A stretch of DNA of 64,000 bases, taken from assembly GCA_016617855.1 (NCBI GenBank), contig JAECUM010011066.1, positions 62,001 through 126,000 of the forward strand, given 5' to 3'. The stretch is from Megalonaias nervosa (lineage: Eukaryota; Mollusca; Bivalvia; Unionida; Unionidae). Shown here in pieces: positions 47,982 through 57,358 of the stretch. The notes beneath the pieces are model-generated. The model did not search any database, had not been told where the DNA came from, and saw nothing but the letters and a program-made list of their open reading frames with translations. Position 1 is the stretch's first letter. Every line of letters begins with the position of its first letter. The position numbers were made by a program, and so were the translations under genes.

Positions 47982-48034
47982 CAAACAAACAATCAACTAT
48001 CAACAATTAACAAATAACAATAACAACAAACAAA

Positions 48035-48594
48035 TTATTTTTGACAAGGTTGACAACGTTGTGAAACCATGTGAGATTTCAAGTGATGGAAGTCATGAGG
48101 CCATTGATGTACACTACGTTTCCTAGCTAAAGACAAAAAATAGCCATAATGGTCACAAAACCATCGATCTACTTTCTCATCGTTTTTAGAAGAGTTACGA
48201 TCAAAATAAGTCACTAAATGTTCTAAAGGATATCCACGACTGCGATGATGAAGAAAATACACACAATATTGTACACACACCATAGAATCTGTGCCTTGTA
48301 ATTTCACGTTATTGTATCGTGTCGTCTGGGCATTTCTTCTCATAAAGTCAATGATATCGTCTTCCAAAGGGGGGTAATCCATACGAATCAAAATATTCCA
48401 CACAATCCTCTTGAGGGAAGTAGACGGCAAGTTCAGTGAGTTCCTATGAGATGACTTTCGTCCGTGTTGATGACATAAGCTTGATGGTCTTGAGGTTTGC
48501 GATGAGGTAGTTCATCTTTAGCGTACACGACAGGATTCCAAGAACCAGTATACGAACTATTGTTCAAATAGTAATAAAGTTCCCAGGTATCCAT
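48035..48594 (-). pseudogene. Adenain-like cysteine protease, broken
   Basis: Cysteine protease of the adenovirus type (C5-like), which in Polintons matures capsid proteins. ATG 48594 starts MDTWELYYYLNNSSYTGSW. The histidine lies in LIGTH, an acidic residue in VEYFDSYGLPP, and the nucleophile in VCVQYCVYFLHHRSRG, giving the expected His-Asp-Cys order. Lesions: TGA at the Trp normally after GTH, a nearby frameshift, and a second shift in a C6 run at about 48373. The C-terminal part from LEDDIIDFMRRNAQTTRYNN to the stop at 48035 is open. It lies just downstream of the CYGC gene. Confidence 0.85.
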
Positions 48595-48616
48595 TTTTTG
48601 TTTTCTTGTTTCTTTT

Positions 48617-49123
48617 TCACAGGTAATGATAAGTCATCAATTCAATTCTGACTTTTTGTTTGAAACGCTCTGTCAAGTAACCGTTTCTTCGCCTTGTCTC
48701 CCAACTCTGGGCTAAGAGAGCTTTGATGCGATAGATCTCCAGAGTAGTCACTGGTGGGCAGGAATGATCACGCAGCCCTTTATACCACTCATGCAACACT
48801 GCTTCTTCCGAGATGAGACTCCAAGCCTCGTTCAGATACTCGACCAATTTTTCTTCTTGACTCATTACCAGACATTTATCGTGTTGAATTTGACTGGGAT
48901 GATCGTTTTGACATCCATAGCAATCTCTCTTGGTCAGTTCTGTAATTTTATCCGCCAGGTGTTTAGCAAAACAGGACACTAAATGTTGTACTTGTTCTGG
49001 CCATCTGGACTTGACCACTACCTCGTCCTCTTTGTCTTGGTTTTGGGGTTCTGTTTTAACGCTGTCCTCCCATTCCATTTCCAAAGATTCTCTACCGTTC
49101 AGTGAGGGATAAGAGTCTTCCAT
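48617..49123 (-). CDS. Conserved Polinton protein with CYGC...HPSQ motif
   Basis: The intact 168-residue frame from ATG 49123 (MEDSYPSLNGRESLEMEWED) starts 5 nt after the MCP stop. The central motif CYGCQNDHPSQIQHDKC has four Cys/His residues suited to metal binding. This motif is, to my knowledge, found in proteins of many animal Polintons, with unknown role. The rest is helical. The acidic N-terminus precedes VSCFAKHLADKITELTKR. One of few undamaged genes of the element. Confidence 0.7.
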   Translation of the reverse strand: MEDSYPSLNGRESLEMEWEDSVKTEPQNQDKEDEVVVKSRWPEQVQHLVSCFAKHLADKITELTKRDCYGCQNDHPSQIQHDKCLVMSQEEKLVEYLNEAWSLISEEAVLHEWYKGLRDHSCPPVTTLEIYRIKALLAQSWETRRRNGYLTERFKQKVRIELMTYHYL

Positions 49124-49128
49124 TGTTT

Positions 49129-50448
49129 CTAATAGTCTAGAATGACTTCTCTCAAACTGTTCATTTCGATGGTATTATCGAATTCGACATACAAGATGAC
49201 GTTGACCGTCTCGGTAACAGCTTCTGCAAACTGAAGTTCCACACGCAGTTGACCAGATTTTATAGAGTGGAAATGTCCCTCTTGGCTGCTTTGGTCTGGA
49301 GTGAAATCAAAGGCCCACAAAGTGTAACCTTCTACATAATCTTCGTACGAAATACCGTGACTGGTGTTGGTTCCATGTTGTCCGGTAGCTTCGTACAGGG
49401 ACAAGTACGATCTCAAGTAATTCTTCTGGGCAAAGTTAGGTTCCAAGGGTCTGGTACGCAAGGTCTTGCCATCGCGACTGACTTCGATCTTGGACACTCT
49501 GTAGTGCTTAAACTGGAAAGGATTTTGATCGTGGGCTCCGTTGAGGGTTGAATTATTGACGATGCCAACGATTAAACGCTTGGGTAACTGTCCTTGGAAC
49601 AGATGATCTTCGATCTTGGATCGGAGTCCAGCAGCAATGGTGAATGTTTTCACTTCTACACGTCGTATCGGATACGTAGCGGTCGATCTGCTCAGTGCTT
49701 GACTGATGTCGTTTCCCGCTTTAGGTAACACTTCTACGCGACGCACGTAAAGTCTGGCTTCTTGGGCGATGGTTTTGTACTCGTTGGCATGAGCCATCAA
49801 ATGGAAAGCGACACTGCTGCGATTGAGTCACAGGCGAATATCCACTCCGTTGAGGAAATACTTGTCTTGTAACCACATGTCCAAATGCAAGCGATCCATC
49901 AGTTCTAAACTACGACCTTGTAGGATTTTCCTTCGACGGTCGTTAAAACTCACATTGTGAGGATCGTCATCGACTGTCAGGGCTGTGTCGTTAAACGCGT
50001 CCTCACCTGCGGTGTCAGGTTTCCATACCACGCAAGCATCCAGATGAGTGTTCTTGGCCTCTTTTCCATACGTCAAGAGATTTTCCAGGTACGCTCAGTA
50101 AGGGTAAGTATCCATACTGCTGCTGACCAGTTTGTTATTCAAGTACAAATCCACTTCGCTGAACAAGGAATGCATGAAATTGTTGACGGGAGCTACTCTG
50201 GCATCGGCTCCCGGATTGGTGTTGTTCGTTTTGATCACTTTGAGTTTCAGATACAAGTAACTGCTATTCAGATCGATGTAATCTTCGGGTTGTCCTTTGA
50301 TTTAAAACTCGATGGGAGCTGAATCCGTCAAAGAGGAGACGGGATGAAATTCGACCCATTGGAATTCTTGCATCGTCATCATGGTGGGTGGCATGGCAAA
50401 CAGATCCAGTTCCGACTTGGAACAAGCGCAAGACTCTCGGTGCATCAT
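49129..50448 (-). pseudogene. MCP: Major capsid protein (double jelly roll), three stops
   Basis: Forms the hexon-like shell of Polinton/adintovirus virions. The 440-codon frame from ATG 50448 (MMHRESCACSKSELDLFAMP) includes VEFHPVSSL, then the C-terminal jelly-roll block: RLIVGIVNNSTLNGAHDQNP, KNYLRSYLSLYEATG, YTLWAFDFTPD and VNVILYVEFDNTIEMN, typical of Polinton MCPs. There are no frameshifts, but three in-frame stops: TAA 50302-50304, TGA 50095-50097 and TGA 49828-49830. The two TGA codons sit where CGA (Arg) would fit, suggesting C-to-T changes. Gene order penton, pVI-like, MCP matches adintoviruses. Confidence 0.93.
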
Positions 50449-50566
50449 TTTCTCTGATTTAATAATCAAAAACGTCTGACTCTCGGACGGTTTTTCTTTT
50501 CTTAGTCTTTCTAGCTCTAGGGGTGTGAAGTCCTCTGAAGGAGTGTTTTCGTCGTCTTTTTCTGCC

Positions 50567-50899
50567 TTATCCTTGCTGTGGCGTCAGGGAAGCAGGAATG
50601 TCTGACTCGGCATCGCCCAGGGCATTTATAGGAGTTTCTCGCCGGCCCAAAATGTCTTTATCCGTTTGAAGTAAGACATTTTTGCCTGCTCTCAAGAAAT
50701 CGCCTTTGGGATTTTGTTTGTCAATGATGACATTTTGGAGAAATTCTTTACCTTGCGTCCACGCGGCATCTTTCAAGGCGTGCAATCCCCGTGTCACCAT
50801 CGGTTTCAAAACGGGAGCCGCTGTACGAAAGGCTGATTTTAGCATATCACCTAAACCATGTCCTCGCTGTCGAGCGACTCCTTGGTACACAGGATACAT
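50567..50899 (-). CDS. pVI-like minor capsid/membrane-active protein
   Basis: The 110-residue frame starts at ATG 50899 and overlaps the penton stop as TAATG. The N-terminus MYPVYQGVARQRGHGLGDML with following SAFRTAAPVLKPMV matches the glycine-rich amphipathic start of adenovirus pVI-like and Polinton minor capsid proteins thought to disrupt membranes. A second basic/Gln region follows (KQNPKGDFLRAGKNVLLQTD). It ends at TAA 50567, 118 nt before the MCP start, and the family is often longer, so a C-terminal shift is possible. Confidence 0.7.
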   Translation of the reverse strand: MYPVYQGVARQRGHGLGDMLKSAFRTAAPVLKPMVTRGLHALKDAAWTQGKEFLQNVIIDKQNPKGDFLRAGKNVLLQTDKDILGRRETPINALGDAESDIPASLTPQQG

Positions 50900-51825
50900 T
50901 ACTGACAAAAGGTTAGAGTAATCGTTTTCGAAAAATGGAGTTTCACTGTGACTTTCCCTTTGGTGAATGGAATATTTTGTCCAAGATCTCCTTTTATAGT
51001 AATGTTGACAGTGTCGAAATACGACTTACTGACGGGCAAATAGTGAGGATGTACAAATTCGCGGTGAACGTGATAGGTGTTTCCACCTTCCTCGTCAGCG
51101 TTCGTGGCAGAATCCACTTTGAAAGGAATGACACGCAGTAACGGTACGGAGGTGTGTCCCACCACGTTGTACTCCGCCACATCGGAGTACACAAAAATCA
51201 AATTCAGTCCTTGGTTGATTTCTAGAGGGAATCTAAAATATTTCGCAAAATCTGAGTTACCGGTCACGGCTGGTATTTCGTTTGCAATCTTGATCAACTT
51301 GTGGTCTCCACCCAAAATGTCGTACAATTCAGGACAAAATGTAATGGCCAATACTTTGTCCTCTGAAAATTTCATCATCAGGCGACGAGCTATTTTTTGG
51401 TAATCGATCGTGACACTTTTTCTGGTTTTCTCCAAGGCTTTACCAAACACGTTATTGAACCTGTCAGCAATAGCGTTCACCAAATGTTGACCACTAAAAT
51501 AATAGCCTGAGAGAATTTTCAACCGATAAGTGGTACGTTTAATTTTGGGGTCTTGTGATTTCATAGAGTTAGCTGGACTGCTACGTTCATCCAAGTGTTG
51601 TTGCACTTGTTCGTCATAAACTTCTAACGTAAAAGTGTTTTGATTTTCAATGATGTTTTTGATTTGTGTAGGGTGAATCATTTCCACTAAAGCCACTTCC
51701 CAATGGGCTTCGTGATCCAGCTGAATGGCCTGAGTTAATTTGGCCGTGTAACAGCACAAAGTGTTATTGGGAAACACCTCCATGGAACTGTCACTGGGTA
51801 ACGTTAAGTAAAATTGGTTGTTCAT
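50899..51825 (-). CDS. Penton-like minor capsid protein
   Basis: Single-jelly-roll vertex protein. The intact 308-residue frame from ATG 51825 opens MNNQFYLTLPSDSSMEVFPN, with YTAKLTQAIQLD and WEVALVEMIHP, a start shared by Polinton/adintovirus penton proteins. The C-terminus reads FTKGKVTVKLHFS. It overlaps the upstream membrane gene by ATGA and the downstream pVI-like gene by TAATG, giving tight virus-like packing. No lesion is visible. Confidence 0.9.
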   Translation of the reverse strand: MNNQFYLTLPSDSSMEVFPNNTLCCYTAKLTQAIQLDHEAHWEVALVEMIHPTQIKNIIENQNTFTLEVYDEQVQQHLDERSSPANSMKSQDPKIKRTTYRLKILSGYYFSGQHLVNAIADRFNNVFGKALEKTRKSVTIDYQKIARRLMMKFSEDKVLAITFCPELYDILGGDHKLIKIANEIPAVTGNSDFAKYFRFPLEINQGLNLIFVYSDVAEYNVVGHTSVPLLRVIPFKVDSATNADEEGGNTYHVHREFVHPHYLPVSKSYFDTVNITIKGDLGQNIPFTKGKVTVKLHFSKTITLTFCQ

Positions 51826-52229
51826 AATTCCAGAGTTCTAGTGTCTGAGGAGTCACTGGAAGTCAGAGGAGTGTCTAAAAGAGGATGGTTAGGGTGACTG
51901 TAGGATGTGGGACTAACGTTGGACGCAAGGCTACTGCTGTTCTTGTTTCCGTTAGAGGAATATTTCAAAGACGGATTGGTAAAAAGGTAACCAATGCAAC
52001 TGCTGAGTAAAATGGTCCACAATTGTTTGTCTCCTTGTTGCAAACTCAAATTGGCAATGGCAGCACCGATGACACAATACACCACAAAGATTTGGCAGAA
52101 AAAGACGATTTGCGTTTTAGGCACACGTTCTCTACACCACAACCACAAGGGTTGCTTTTGTTAATCTTGCAGAGAAGAACTGGGCGACGGAGTGGTCACT
52201 GCAGTAGCTGAGGCTGTGTTGAAGGGCAT
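51822..52229 (-). pseudogene. Small two-helix membrane protein, one stop
   Basis: ATG 52229 starts MPFNTASATAVTTPSPSSS. An in-frame TAA is at codon 23 (52161-52163). After it come two hydrophobic helices, IVFFCQIFVVYCVIGAAIAN and LWTILLSSCIGYLFTNPSLK, then a Ser-rich tail. A protein with the SSCIGYL.NPS pattern often sits next to the penton gene in animal Polintons, but its role is unknown. It ends overlapping the penton ATG and starts 6 nt after the integrase stop. Confidence 0.7.
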
Positions 52230-52234
52230 GATGG

Positions 52235-53326
52235 TCACTTCTTGTTATAGTCGATGATTTGCGAAGTTTCGATCCAAGAGTCAAAACTGGGAGGATATCC
52301 TTTCCAACGTACTTTGACTTCTTTTACACGTCGTTTTCCCACTTTTTGGGTTCTTCGATCGAGAATGCTTTCGATCTCGTACACGTCGTCTTCTTTTTTG
52401 GTCACACGTTGTAACTCGGGCAAGTTAAACGTTCTTTTTAACACTTCCCCGTTCATGTTTTCCAATTTAGAGACGGGAGGATGGCGACCACGCACACGTT
52501 CGGTGACACGAAACAATTCAGTGGTCCAATTGGGTAAGTAACCTTTGTCGAAAGTGCGTTTGGTTTTGCCACTGCGCACCCAATCTCCTTCTGCCAACAC
52601 TTCACCTTTCTTGGGGACGGACCAAACAGGCGTTCAAAGATGGTCACTTCGTTGTCGGGAGTCACTTCTTGGGGGGCACGTCCGATGCTTCTATGGTAAG
52701 ATTGGTTGTACGATTGGACGAGGTGTAGCAAGACATCGATGTACTTGAGAGTGTGTTCATGTGTAAAATATTTCCACATGCGTTCTTTCAAGGTGCGTTG
52801 AGAACGTTCCCCGATGCTGGCTTTGGTTTCGGGATTCTCGATGGTGAAAAAATGTGTCACGTTTCTTCAATTCTTTCTGGAAAGCTTGGTTCAGAAATTC
52901 GGTGCCTTTGTCAGTTTGCCATCGAAGAGGGTGACGCCCACATTGTTTCAACACCAGTTTGAGGGCTCTCACTAACTCACTGCTCGATTTGGAAGTCAAT
53001 GGTACGACCCAAGCAAGTTTGGAAAAGACGTCGATGACACAAAATAAATATTTGCAACCACGATTGTAGGTGGCCAAATGAGAGACATCGGCTAATTCAA
53101 CTTGCCAATGATGATCGATACCCTCCGCTCGGGTGCGACTTCTGGAAAATTTTCGTCGAATGGGTTTGTGTAAGGTGTAAGTGGCTTGTTCTTGTAACCA
53201 ACGTTGCACTTGAGGTAAACGAACACTTTTCAGTCGAGTTTTGGCAGCACGATACAATTTCTGAACTCCTACGTAACCTGCAGGATGGGATGGATCGTAG
53301 TAAATGCTGGTTAACACTTTCTCCAT
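52235..53326 (-). pseudogene. Retroviral-type integrase with chromodomain, two frameshifts
   Basis: Catalyses insertion of the element. ATG 53326 (MEKVLTSIYYDPSHPAGYVG) leads into the RNase H-fold core: first Asp in WQVELADVSHL, second Asp in WQTDKGTEFLNQ, and Glu in PETKASIGERSQRTLKER after a shift near 52860. A second shift near 52600 leads to LAEGDWVRSGKTKRTFDKGY and a C-terminal chromodomain (VYEIESILDRRT, KVRWKGYPPSFDSWIE). DDE residues are therefore retained. The upstream proline-rich ORF may have been joined to it or may end separately. Confidence 0.92.
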
Positions 53327-53993
53327 TTTTTAAATAAGTGATCCACTCTTCGCTGATGGTACTCTGAAGTGGTTTAAAAACGGCTTTACGTGTCCGATGT
53401 GCCACAGGAGTAGAAGTCGAAGGTAGTTTTGGTGGTAGTGGCGGTGGTGGTGGTAATGGAATGGATTTCGTCTTCTTTTCTTTTTTCACTTCTGCTTTCC
53501 CTTCTTTCTTTTTCACTTCTGTCGAAGGTGGATTGGACATGATCGTTTTAACCCAAGCTTTAAGTTCTTCTCGTTGGGGTGTAGGGGAAGGGGTCAACAA
53601 GGACGCTGCAATCTTGCTAGGGATGGGAGCTGCTGACGGTGTTTGAAAGACTTCTCTTGCCTCTTCTTCCTCAGGCAACCGTAGGGCTGCATCTGCCTTT
53701 ACCACTGGAAGTGGTAGTGGTGGTGGTGGTGGTGAACTTTTCATCAAGGCCTTAAAATCTTTCAGAGTGGGTAGAGCTGTTTCGTCTAAAGCTTTCTGGT
53801 GAAAGAGTTGCAGTCGTTGCAACAAATGACCGTACCGTTGAGATTTTTCCGTTTCTGACAAATCGCTGCGATCCATCAATGATTGCAATTCGTGTTGTAA
53901 CTGGGACATCTCGGTCAAATGAGGATTGGGAGGTAAATGTGGGGTTCGTTGTTCTTGCCAACGATGGTATTCCATCCATCGTTTGTAAGGCAC
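53097..53993 (-). pseudogene. Polinton helical/proline-rich protein upstream of integrase
   Basis: The open frame contains VPYKRWMEYHRWQEQ and MDRSDLSETEKSQRYGHLLQ, then RLQLFHQKALDE, a helical module commonly encoded just before Polinton integrases. Two polyproline tracts and a KKKEGKAEVKKEKK stretch follow. The likely start lies upstream in another frame (ATG 54093, basic MKIKRSKKIKGTVGVKRS), with a one-base shift near 54005. Residues beyond about 53330 overlap the integrase out of frame and are probably not authentic. Function unknown. Confidence 0.6.
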
Positions 53994-54089
53994 TAAAGCC
54001 AGTTTTCGTCCTTAGATCGGATTTCAAGGATCGCATCTGAGATCTTTTGACTCCAACGGTCCCTTTTATCTTCTTGGACCTTTTTATCT

Positions 54090-54520
54090 TCATCCTCCTA
54101 GGATGTTTCCCATCGTTCCCAATAGTCCTTTCAGCAAGGGTCCTCCTATTGTTCCCATTACTCCTTTCAGCAACATAGGCAAAAAGGTCAAAATTCCTCC
54201 GCGTTGCACCAACATCTTTTTCTTTTGACCAATGGGTATTTTCTTTTGGACCATTTGGCGAACAACGTGTCGATATTTAGCTAAGCATATTTTCTGATGT
54301 TTAGTCAAAGGTATCGTGCCTTTGAAGACATTCAGACAACATTCCCACACGGTATCGATGACGTCTTTGGAGGCAGTTTGAATGAGTTTTTTTTTCGCAT
54401 GGGTGGAGGAGCTTCGGACAGGACGGACAACATGTCCCAATGTTTGGCTAAACGAGGTGGCAGTCCTTTCCTTTTCTTTCCTTTAGGTGTTGAAGAGGAA
54501 TGTCTTTTTTGGGGTGACAT
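54090..54520 (-). pseudogene. Small basic protein with hydrophobic Gly-Leu tail, one frameshift
   Basis: ATG 54520 (MSPQKRHSSSTPKGKKRKGL) is followed by a one-base shift in a 9-base T-run (54387-54395), then KDVIDTVWECCLNVFKGTIP, QKICLAKYRHVVRQMVQKK and a C-terminal VQRGGILTFLPMLLKGVMGT ending GLLGTMGNILGG. The ALNV-KG...KKK-QRGG pattern is recurrent in small Polinton proteins of unknown role. The repeated LLKG(V/L)(M/L)GT units suggest an amphipathic, membrane-active tail. The single indel in a homopolymer could even be an assembly error. Confidence 0.6.
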
Positions 54521-55330
54521 CTTTCTCGGTTGGTTCATTAGTTCTTTGGCACACAGCAAGAAATACACTAACGTCGATGGCTTGTCACACAGTCTTTTAT
54601 CCTTTTTTGGGGGACAGTCGTTTCGTCATAAAGGTGACGATGTGTTTTCCAAAATCGCTATGGAATCCTCCTCTTTGGTGGCTCCTCTTTTTCTTTGGAC
54701 GAGTGTGTCTTTTCTGGGGGTAACGTATATGTTTGACTAAGCGTTTTTTCGGACGACGAAACTGTTATTTTCTATTTCCTTTTTCTTTCTGGACAGGAGA
54801 ACGACAAGGAGGAGACATCTTTTGGTGTACAACATACACTGACATCCATGGCTCGACATACGTTCTTTTATCTTTTTTTCAGGGTTAAATCTTGTAAAAT
54901 CAATCCCTTTGAGAAGTACCTTAGCATATCTTCCCCTTTGGTTGCTCCTTTTTTTCTTTGGACGATTGTGTCTTTTCTGGGGGTGTCGTCTATGTTTGAC
55001 AATGCGTTTTTTCGGATCACGAAACTGTCTTTTTCTTTTTCGTTTTTCTTTCTGGACAGGAGAACGACAATGAGGAGACATCTTTTGGTGTACAACATAC
55101 AGTGACATCCATGGCTCGACATACGTCCTTTTATCTTTTTTTAGGGTTAAATCTTGTAAAATCAATCCCTTTGAGAAGTACCGTAGCATATCTTCCCCTT
55201 TGGTTGCTCCTTTTTTTCTTTGGACGAGTGTGTTTCTTCTGGGGGTGACCTCGATGTTTGGCTTTTTAGGATGCCGTGACTGTCTTTTTCGTTTTCCTTT
55301 TCCTTTTTGGACCGAAGAAGGAACACGATG
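54400..55330 (-). repeat. Three to four tandem ~263-bp coding repeats
   Basis: Near-identical blocks recur at about 54487 (most diverged), 54790, 55053 and 55310, with TCTGGACAGGAGAACGACAA, TTTTGGTGTACAACATACA and CCATGGCTCGACATACG shared by the middle pair. Each unit encodes a basic MSP... peptide in one frame. Confidence 0.85.
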
Positions 55331-55360
55331 GTAATGGTGTGCACTTCTTGCAGGGGACAT
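54737..55360 (-). CDS. Tandemly duplicated basic (core-like) protein
   Basis: ATG 55360 (MSPARSAHHYHRVPSSVQKG) lies 56 nt downstream of TATAAAA. The 207-residue frame is strongly Lys/Arg-rich (KGKGKRKRQSRHPKKP, KEKRKRKRQFRDPKKRIVKH) and holds about 2.5 copies of an ~88-residue unit with MSPxCRSPVQKEK and LRYFSKGLILQDLTLKK or its shifted equivalent. Basic composition suggests a DNA-binding core protein. Repeats after the first are partly read in a different frame, so the long frame may be a decay product of several small MSP genes. Confidence 0.5.
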   Translation of the reverse strand: MSPARSAHHYHRVPSSVQKGKGKRKRQSRHPKKPNIEVTPRRNTLVQRKKGATKGEDMLRYFSKGLILQDLTLKKDKRTYVEPWMSLYVVHQKMSPHCRSPVQKEKRKRKRQFRDPKKRIVKHRRHPQKRHNRPKKKRSNQRGRYAKVLLKGIDFTRFNPEKKIKERMSSHGCQCMLYTKRCLLLVVLLSRKKKEIENNSFVVRKNA

Positions 55361-55415
55361 CTTTGGGCGTTTACCAGCAGAAAAACACTGATCCGTATTG
55401 TTTGCCTCAGGTCTT

Positions 55416-55422
55416 TTTTATA
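55416..55422 (-). promoter_or_regulatory. TATA box of the MSP basic gene
   Basis: TATAAAA on minus, 56 nt before the ATG at 55360. Confidence 0.55.
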
Positions 55423-56150
55423 CTGGAATGCGTCGCCACTGATTGTCTTTACGTCGTATCAACTTGATGACAGGCAACACACGTCGTGGAGGACTTCGCA
55501 ACGGACTAAATCGGGACAGTTCTTGCTTGGACAAATCCAGTAAACTCTGTAACACACTCGTTCTCTCTTGGACTTTCATTTTGGGGGCAAGTACTTTGTG
55601 AGCAGCGGCCACTGCCGCTAAACTGGAAGAGGGTGTCACCGCTGGAGGAGAAGTTTTTGGAGACACTCTCTTGTGGGTAGAAGATGTTTTCTGTGGACTT
55701 TTCTTTTTCTTTTTCTGAGGCTGTGACCTGGTCTTGACACCGTTGCTCTTTTTCGTTTTCTTCTGGGTACGTTTGGGCGTGGCCTTTTTTCTTGGAGACG
55801 ACTTTGGGAGCATTAGGATCCCATTTTGAGAGGGAACGAACGATGACACCTCCTAGAGAACCGCTTCCTCCAGGTTTCAAAATTATTTGCTTTTTGGTTT
55901 GAGTGTCAATGCGAGGATCTGCTAGCTGCGTCAAGGCTACTTTGTTTCTCTCAAAAAAAAAAACGTTTGGTTTGATGTGGAATCTGAATGATGCCTTGCA
56001 GTAATTGACGTGCTGTCACCGTAAACCATCGTAAGACTTCTTTGAGACTAGCTTCTAAGACACGAGTACGTATTTGTGGATTTTTTCGCGACTGATACTG
56101 TACAAGGCACGAATCAGTTTAATGGGAAGATGAGACTGAAGGGACGTCAT
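55418..56150 (-). pseudogene. Basic core-like protein, two frameshifts
   Basis: ATG 56150 (MTSLQSHLPIKLIRALYSIS) lies about 40 nt after TATAAAA. A shift near 56085 continues to RTRVLEASLKEVLRWFTVTA, QLADPRIDTQTKKQIILKPG and GSGSLGGVIVRSLSKWDPNA. A second shift near 55780 leads to a Lys-rich region (KKSNGVKTRSQPQKKKKK), an Ala-rich helix and IKLIRRKDNQWRRIPV. The GSGxLGG...V-R element and basic tail resemble adenovirus-type core/pX-like Polinton proteins; this is inference. It lies between the ATPase and the MSP repeats. Confidence 0.55.
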
Positions 56151-56188
56151 GTTGACGATGTGTGAGACAGAGCCAAAGTGACCGAGGT

Positions 56189-56195
56189 TTTTATA
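56189..56195 (-). promoter_or_regulatory. TATA box of the core-like gene
   Basis: TATAAAA on minus about 40 nt upstream of ATG 56150, located inside the 28-nt-plus gap after the ATPase stop at 56223. Confidence 0.6.
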
Positions 56196-56222
56196 GACCT
56201 TTTTTGGTGATTGTGATTGTTG

Positions 56223-56939
56223 TTAAGTCAACGAAGGGGACGTGTAAACGACAGGCCCTCCGTCTTGGCACCAGTGGTGAAACAGATGGGTATGAAATCG
56301 CAAATAATCGGGAGTGGTGGGTTTTAAATCCACGAGTAAACAAGCGTGTAGGGTTTGAGTGGCATCGTCGTACGCATGAGTCAGTCAAGACGTTCCTAAC
56401 TGTTTGGCTTGCGATTTATCTCTAGGGCTTTTAAACAACACCACGTACTGAGCATTGAGACTGATGGTACGATGGGCTTTACTTTGTTGAAACAAATTTT
56501 GGGTGATGTAAATGACACTGGCATTACGATGATGCCTTTTGCGCGTAAACCAGAGTTTAATTTCTTCTTCGTCTTCTCCTAACATGTGGTCAAAAATAAC
56601 CAAATGAGTCTGACTAGGGTCAGACACGATCTCGTCGTCCTCGCCAGGAATGACTTCCACAAAGACGATGGAATCGCCTTGACTTTCTCGCAGAAGGCTG
56701 TACGCCGATTGCCACTCTTTGTAACACCACACGATTCGTTGAGGTGGACGATCGATCAAATGATGTTTGTGTTCGATCAAACGTTTGACAAATTCGGTTT
56801 TGCCTGAACCGCTAGGTCCGGCAATGAGCATGTTAAAGGGATGGCGAAGATACAAGACCTCCCAACTAGTCCCATCTACGTGTTCGTCAATGACTTTGAC
56901 AGTGGAGAAAGAGGGAGCAGAGACAGTAAAGGCAGCCAT
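56223..56939 (-). pseudogene. Genome-packaging ATPase (FtsK/A32-like), one stop
   Basis: Drives DNA into the capsid. ATG 56939 (MAAFTVSAPSFSTVKVIDEH); Walker A GPSGSGKTEFVKRLI; Walker B THLVIFDHMLGE; then TRKRHHRNASVIYITQNLF, the sensor-like segment typical of Polinton ATPases. The 239-codon frame is interrupted only by TGA 56385-56387 (codon 185), a position compatible with CGA. After it the frame continues LHACLLVDLKPTTPDYLRF, matching the usual C-terminus. A TATA-like element (AGTATAGAAA, about 56992-57000) lies upstream. Confidence 0.93.
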
Positions 56940-57015
56940 AGTAGTGTAAGAAATGTCACTTTTGACACGAAGACAGACAAGACAGGAGTTTCTATACTTT
57001 TTTTCAGGACACGTT

Positions 57016-57021
57016 TATTTT
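57016..57021 (-). terminator. AATAAA polyadenylation signal
   Basis: Minus-strand AATAAA lies just after the stop of the small membrane-anchored gene at 57027. Confidence 0.55.
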
Positions 57022-57026
57022 CATCT

Positions 57027-57311
57027 TTAATTGTGAACAACACGAAAGACAAAAATACATAAAAGCCAAATGGTTAAGTACATGAATAAAAAACACATCA
57101 AAACGATCATAGTGGAATATAAACAAGTCTCTGTACAACATTTGTGGTGATCAAGAGGTGAAATCGTAGGCGTAGTGTGTAATGTTCTTAGAGTCTCTAC
57201 ACTCCTTGGCACAGTCACACAAGAGGACTCTCGGAATGGCCTTTCGGGGATGTTGATAACGGTCCTGTCCTGAAGAGAGTCTTCTTCTTCTTCTGGCACT
57301 GTCACTAACAC
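57027..57311 (-). CDS. Small C-terminally anchored membrane protein, start unclear
   Basis: The open frame reads VTVPEEEEDSLQDRTVINIP, then HHKCCTETCLYSTMIVLMCF and a hydrophobic helix (LFMYLTIWLLCIFVFRVV) at the very end. There is no in-frame ATG at the 5' end (an upstream TGA closes the frame), so the start is lost or in another frame. It is followed at once by AATAAA. Unknown function; possibly a tail-anchored virion or host-membrane protein. Confidence 0.4.
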   Translation of the reverse strand: MLVTVPEEEEDSLQDRTVINIPERPFRESSCVTVPRSVETLRTLHTTPTISPLDHHKCCTETCLYSTMIVLMCFLFMYLTIWLLCIFVFRVVHN

Positions 57312-57358
57312 TAGTTTAAAAGTTACTTTTTTTCAGTGAACGTTTTAATTTTTTAGGA

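Noticed and set aside
48764..51403. Plus-strand frames of 60-120 codons opposite the capsid genes
   Set aside because: They are antisense shadows of MCP, penton and the CYGC gene, with no start context or conserved motif.
53300..53345. Programmed frameshift joining the proline-rich ORF to integrase at TTTAAAA
   Set aside because: A classical slippery heptamer is present, but the integrase frame is +1 relative to the upstream frame, not -1, and integrase has its own ATG there.
49129..56939. Alternative genetic code with TGA as sense
   Set aside because: Stops of all three types occur, frameshifts are common and a SINE interrupts PolB; pseudogenisation explains all of this.
57300..57345. Another possible histone-like hairpin around TTTTTTTCAG
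   Set aside because: The flanking bases do not form a six-pair stem with a four-base loop and no ACCCA-like flank follows.
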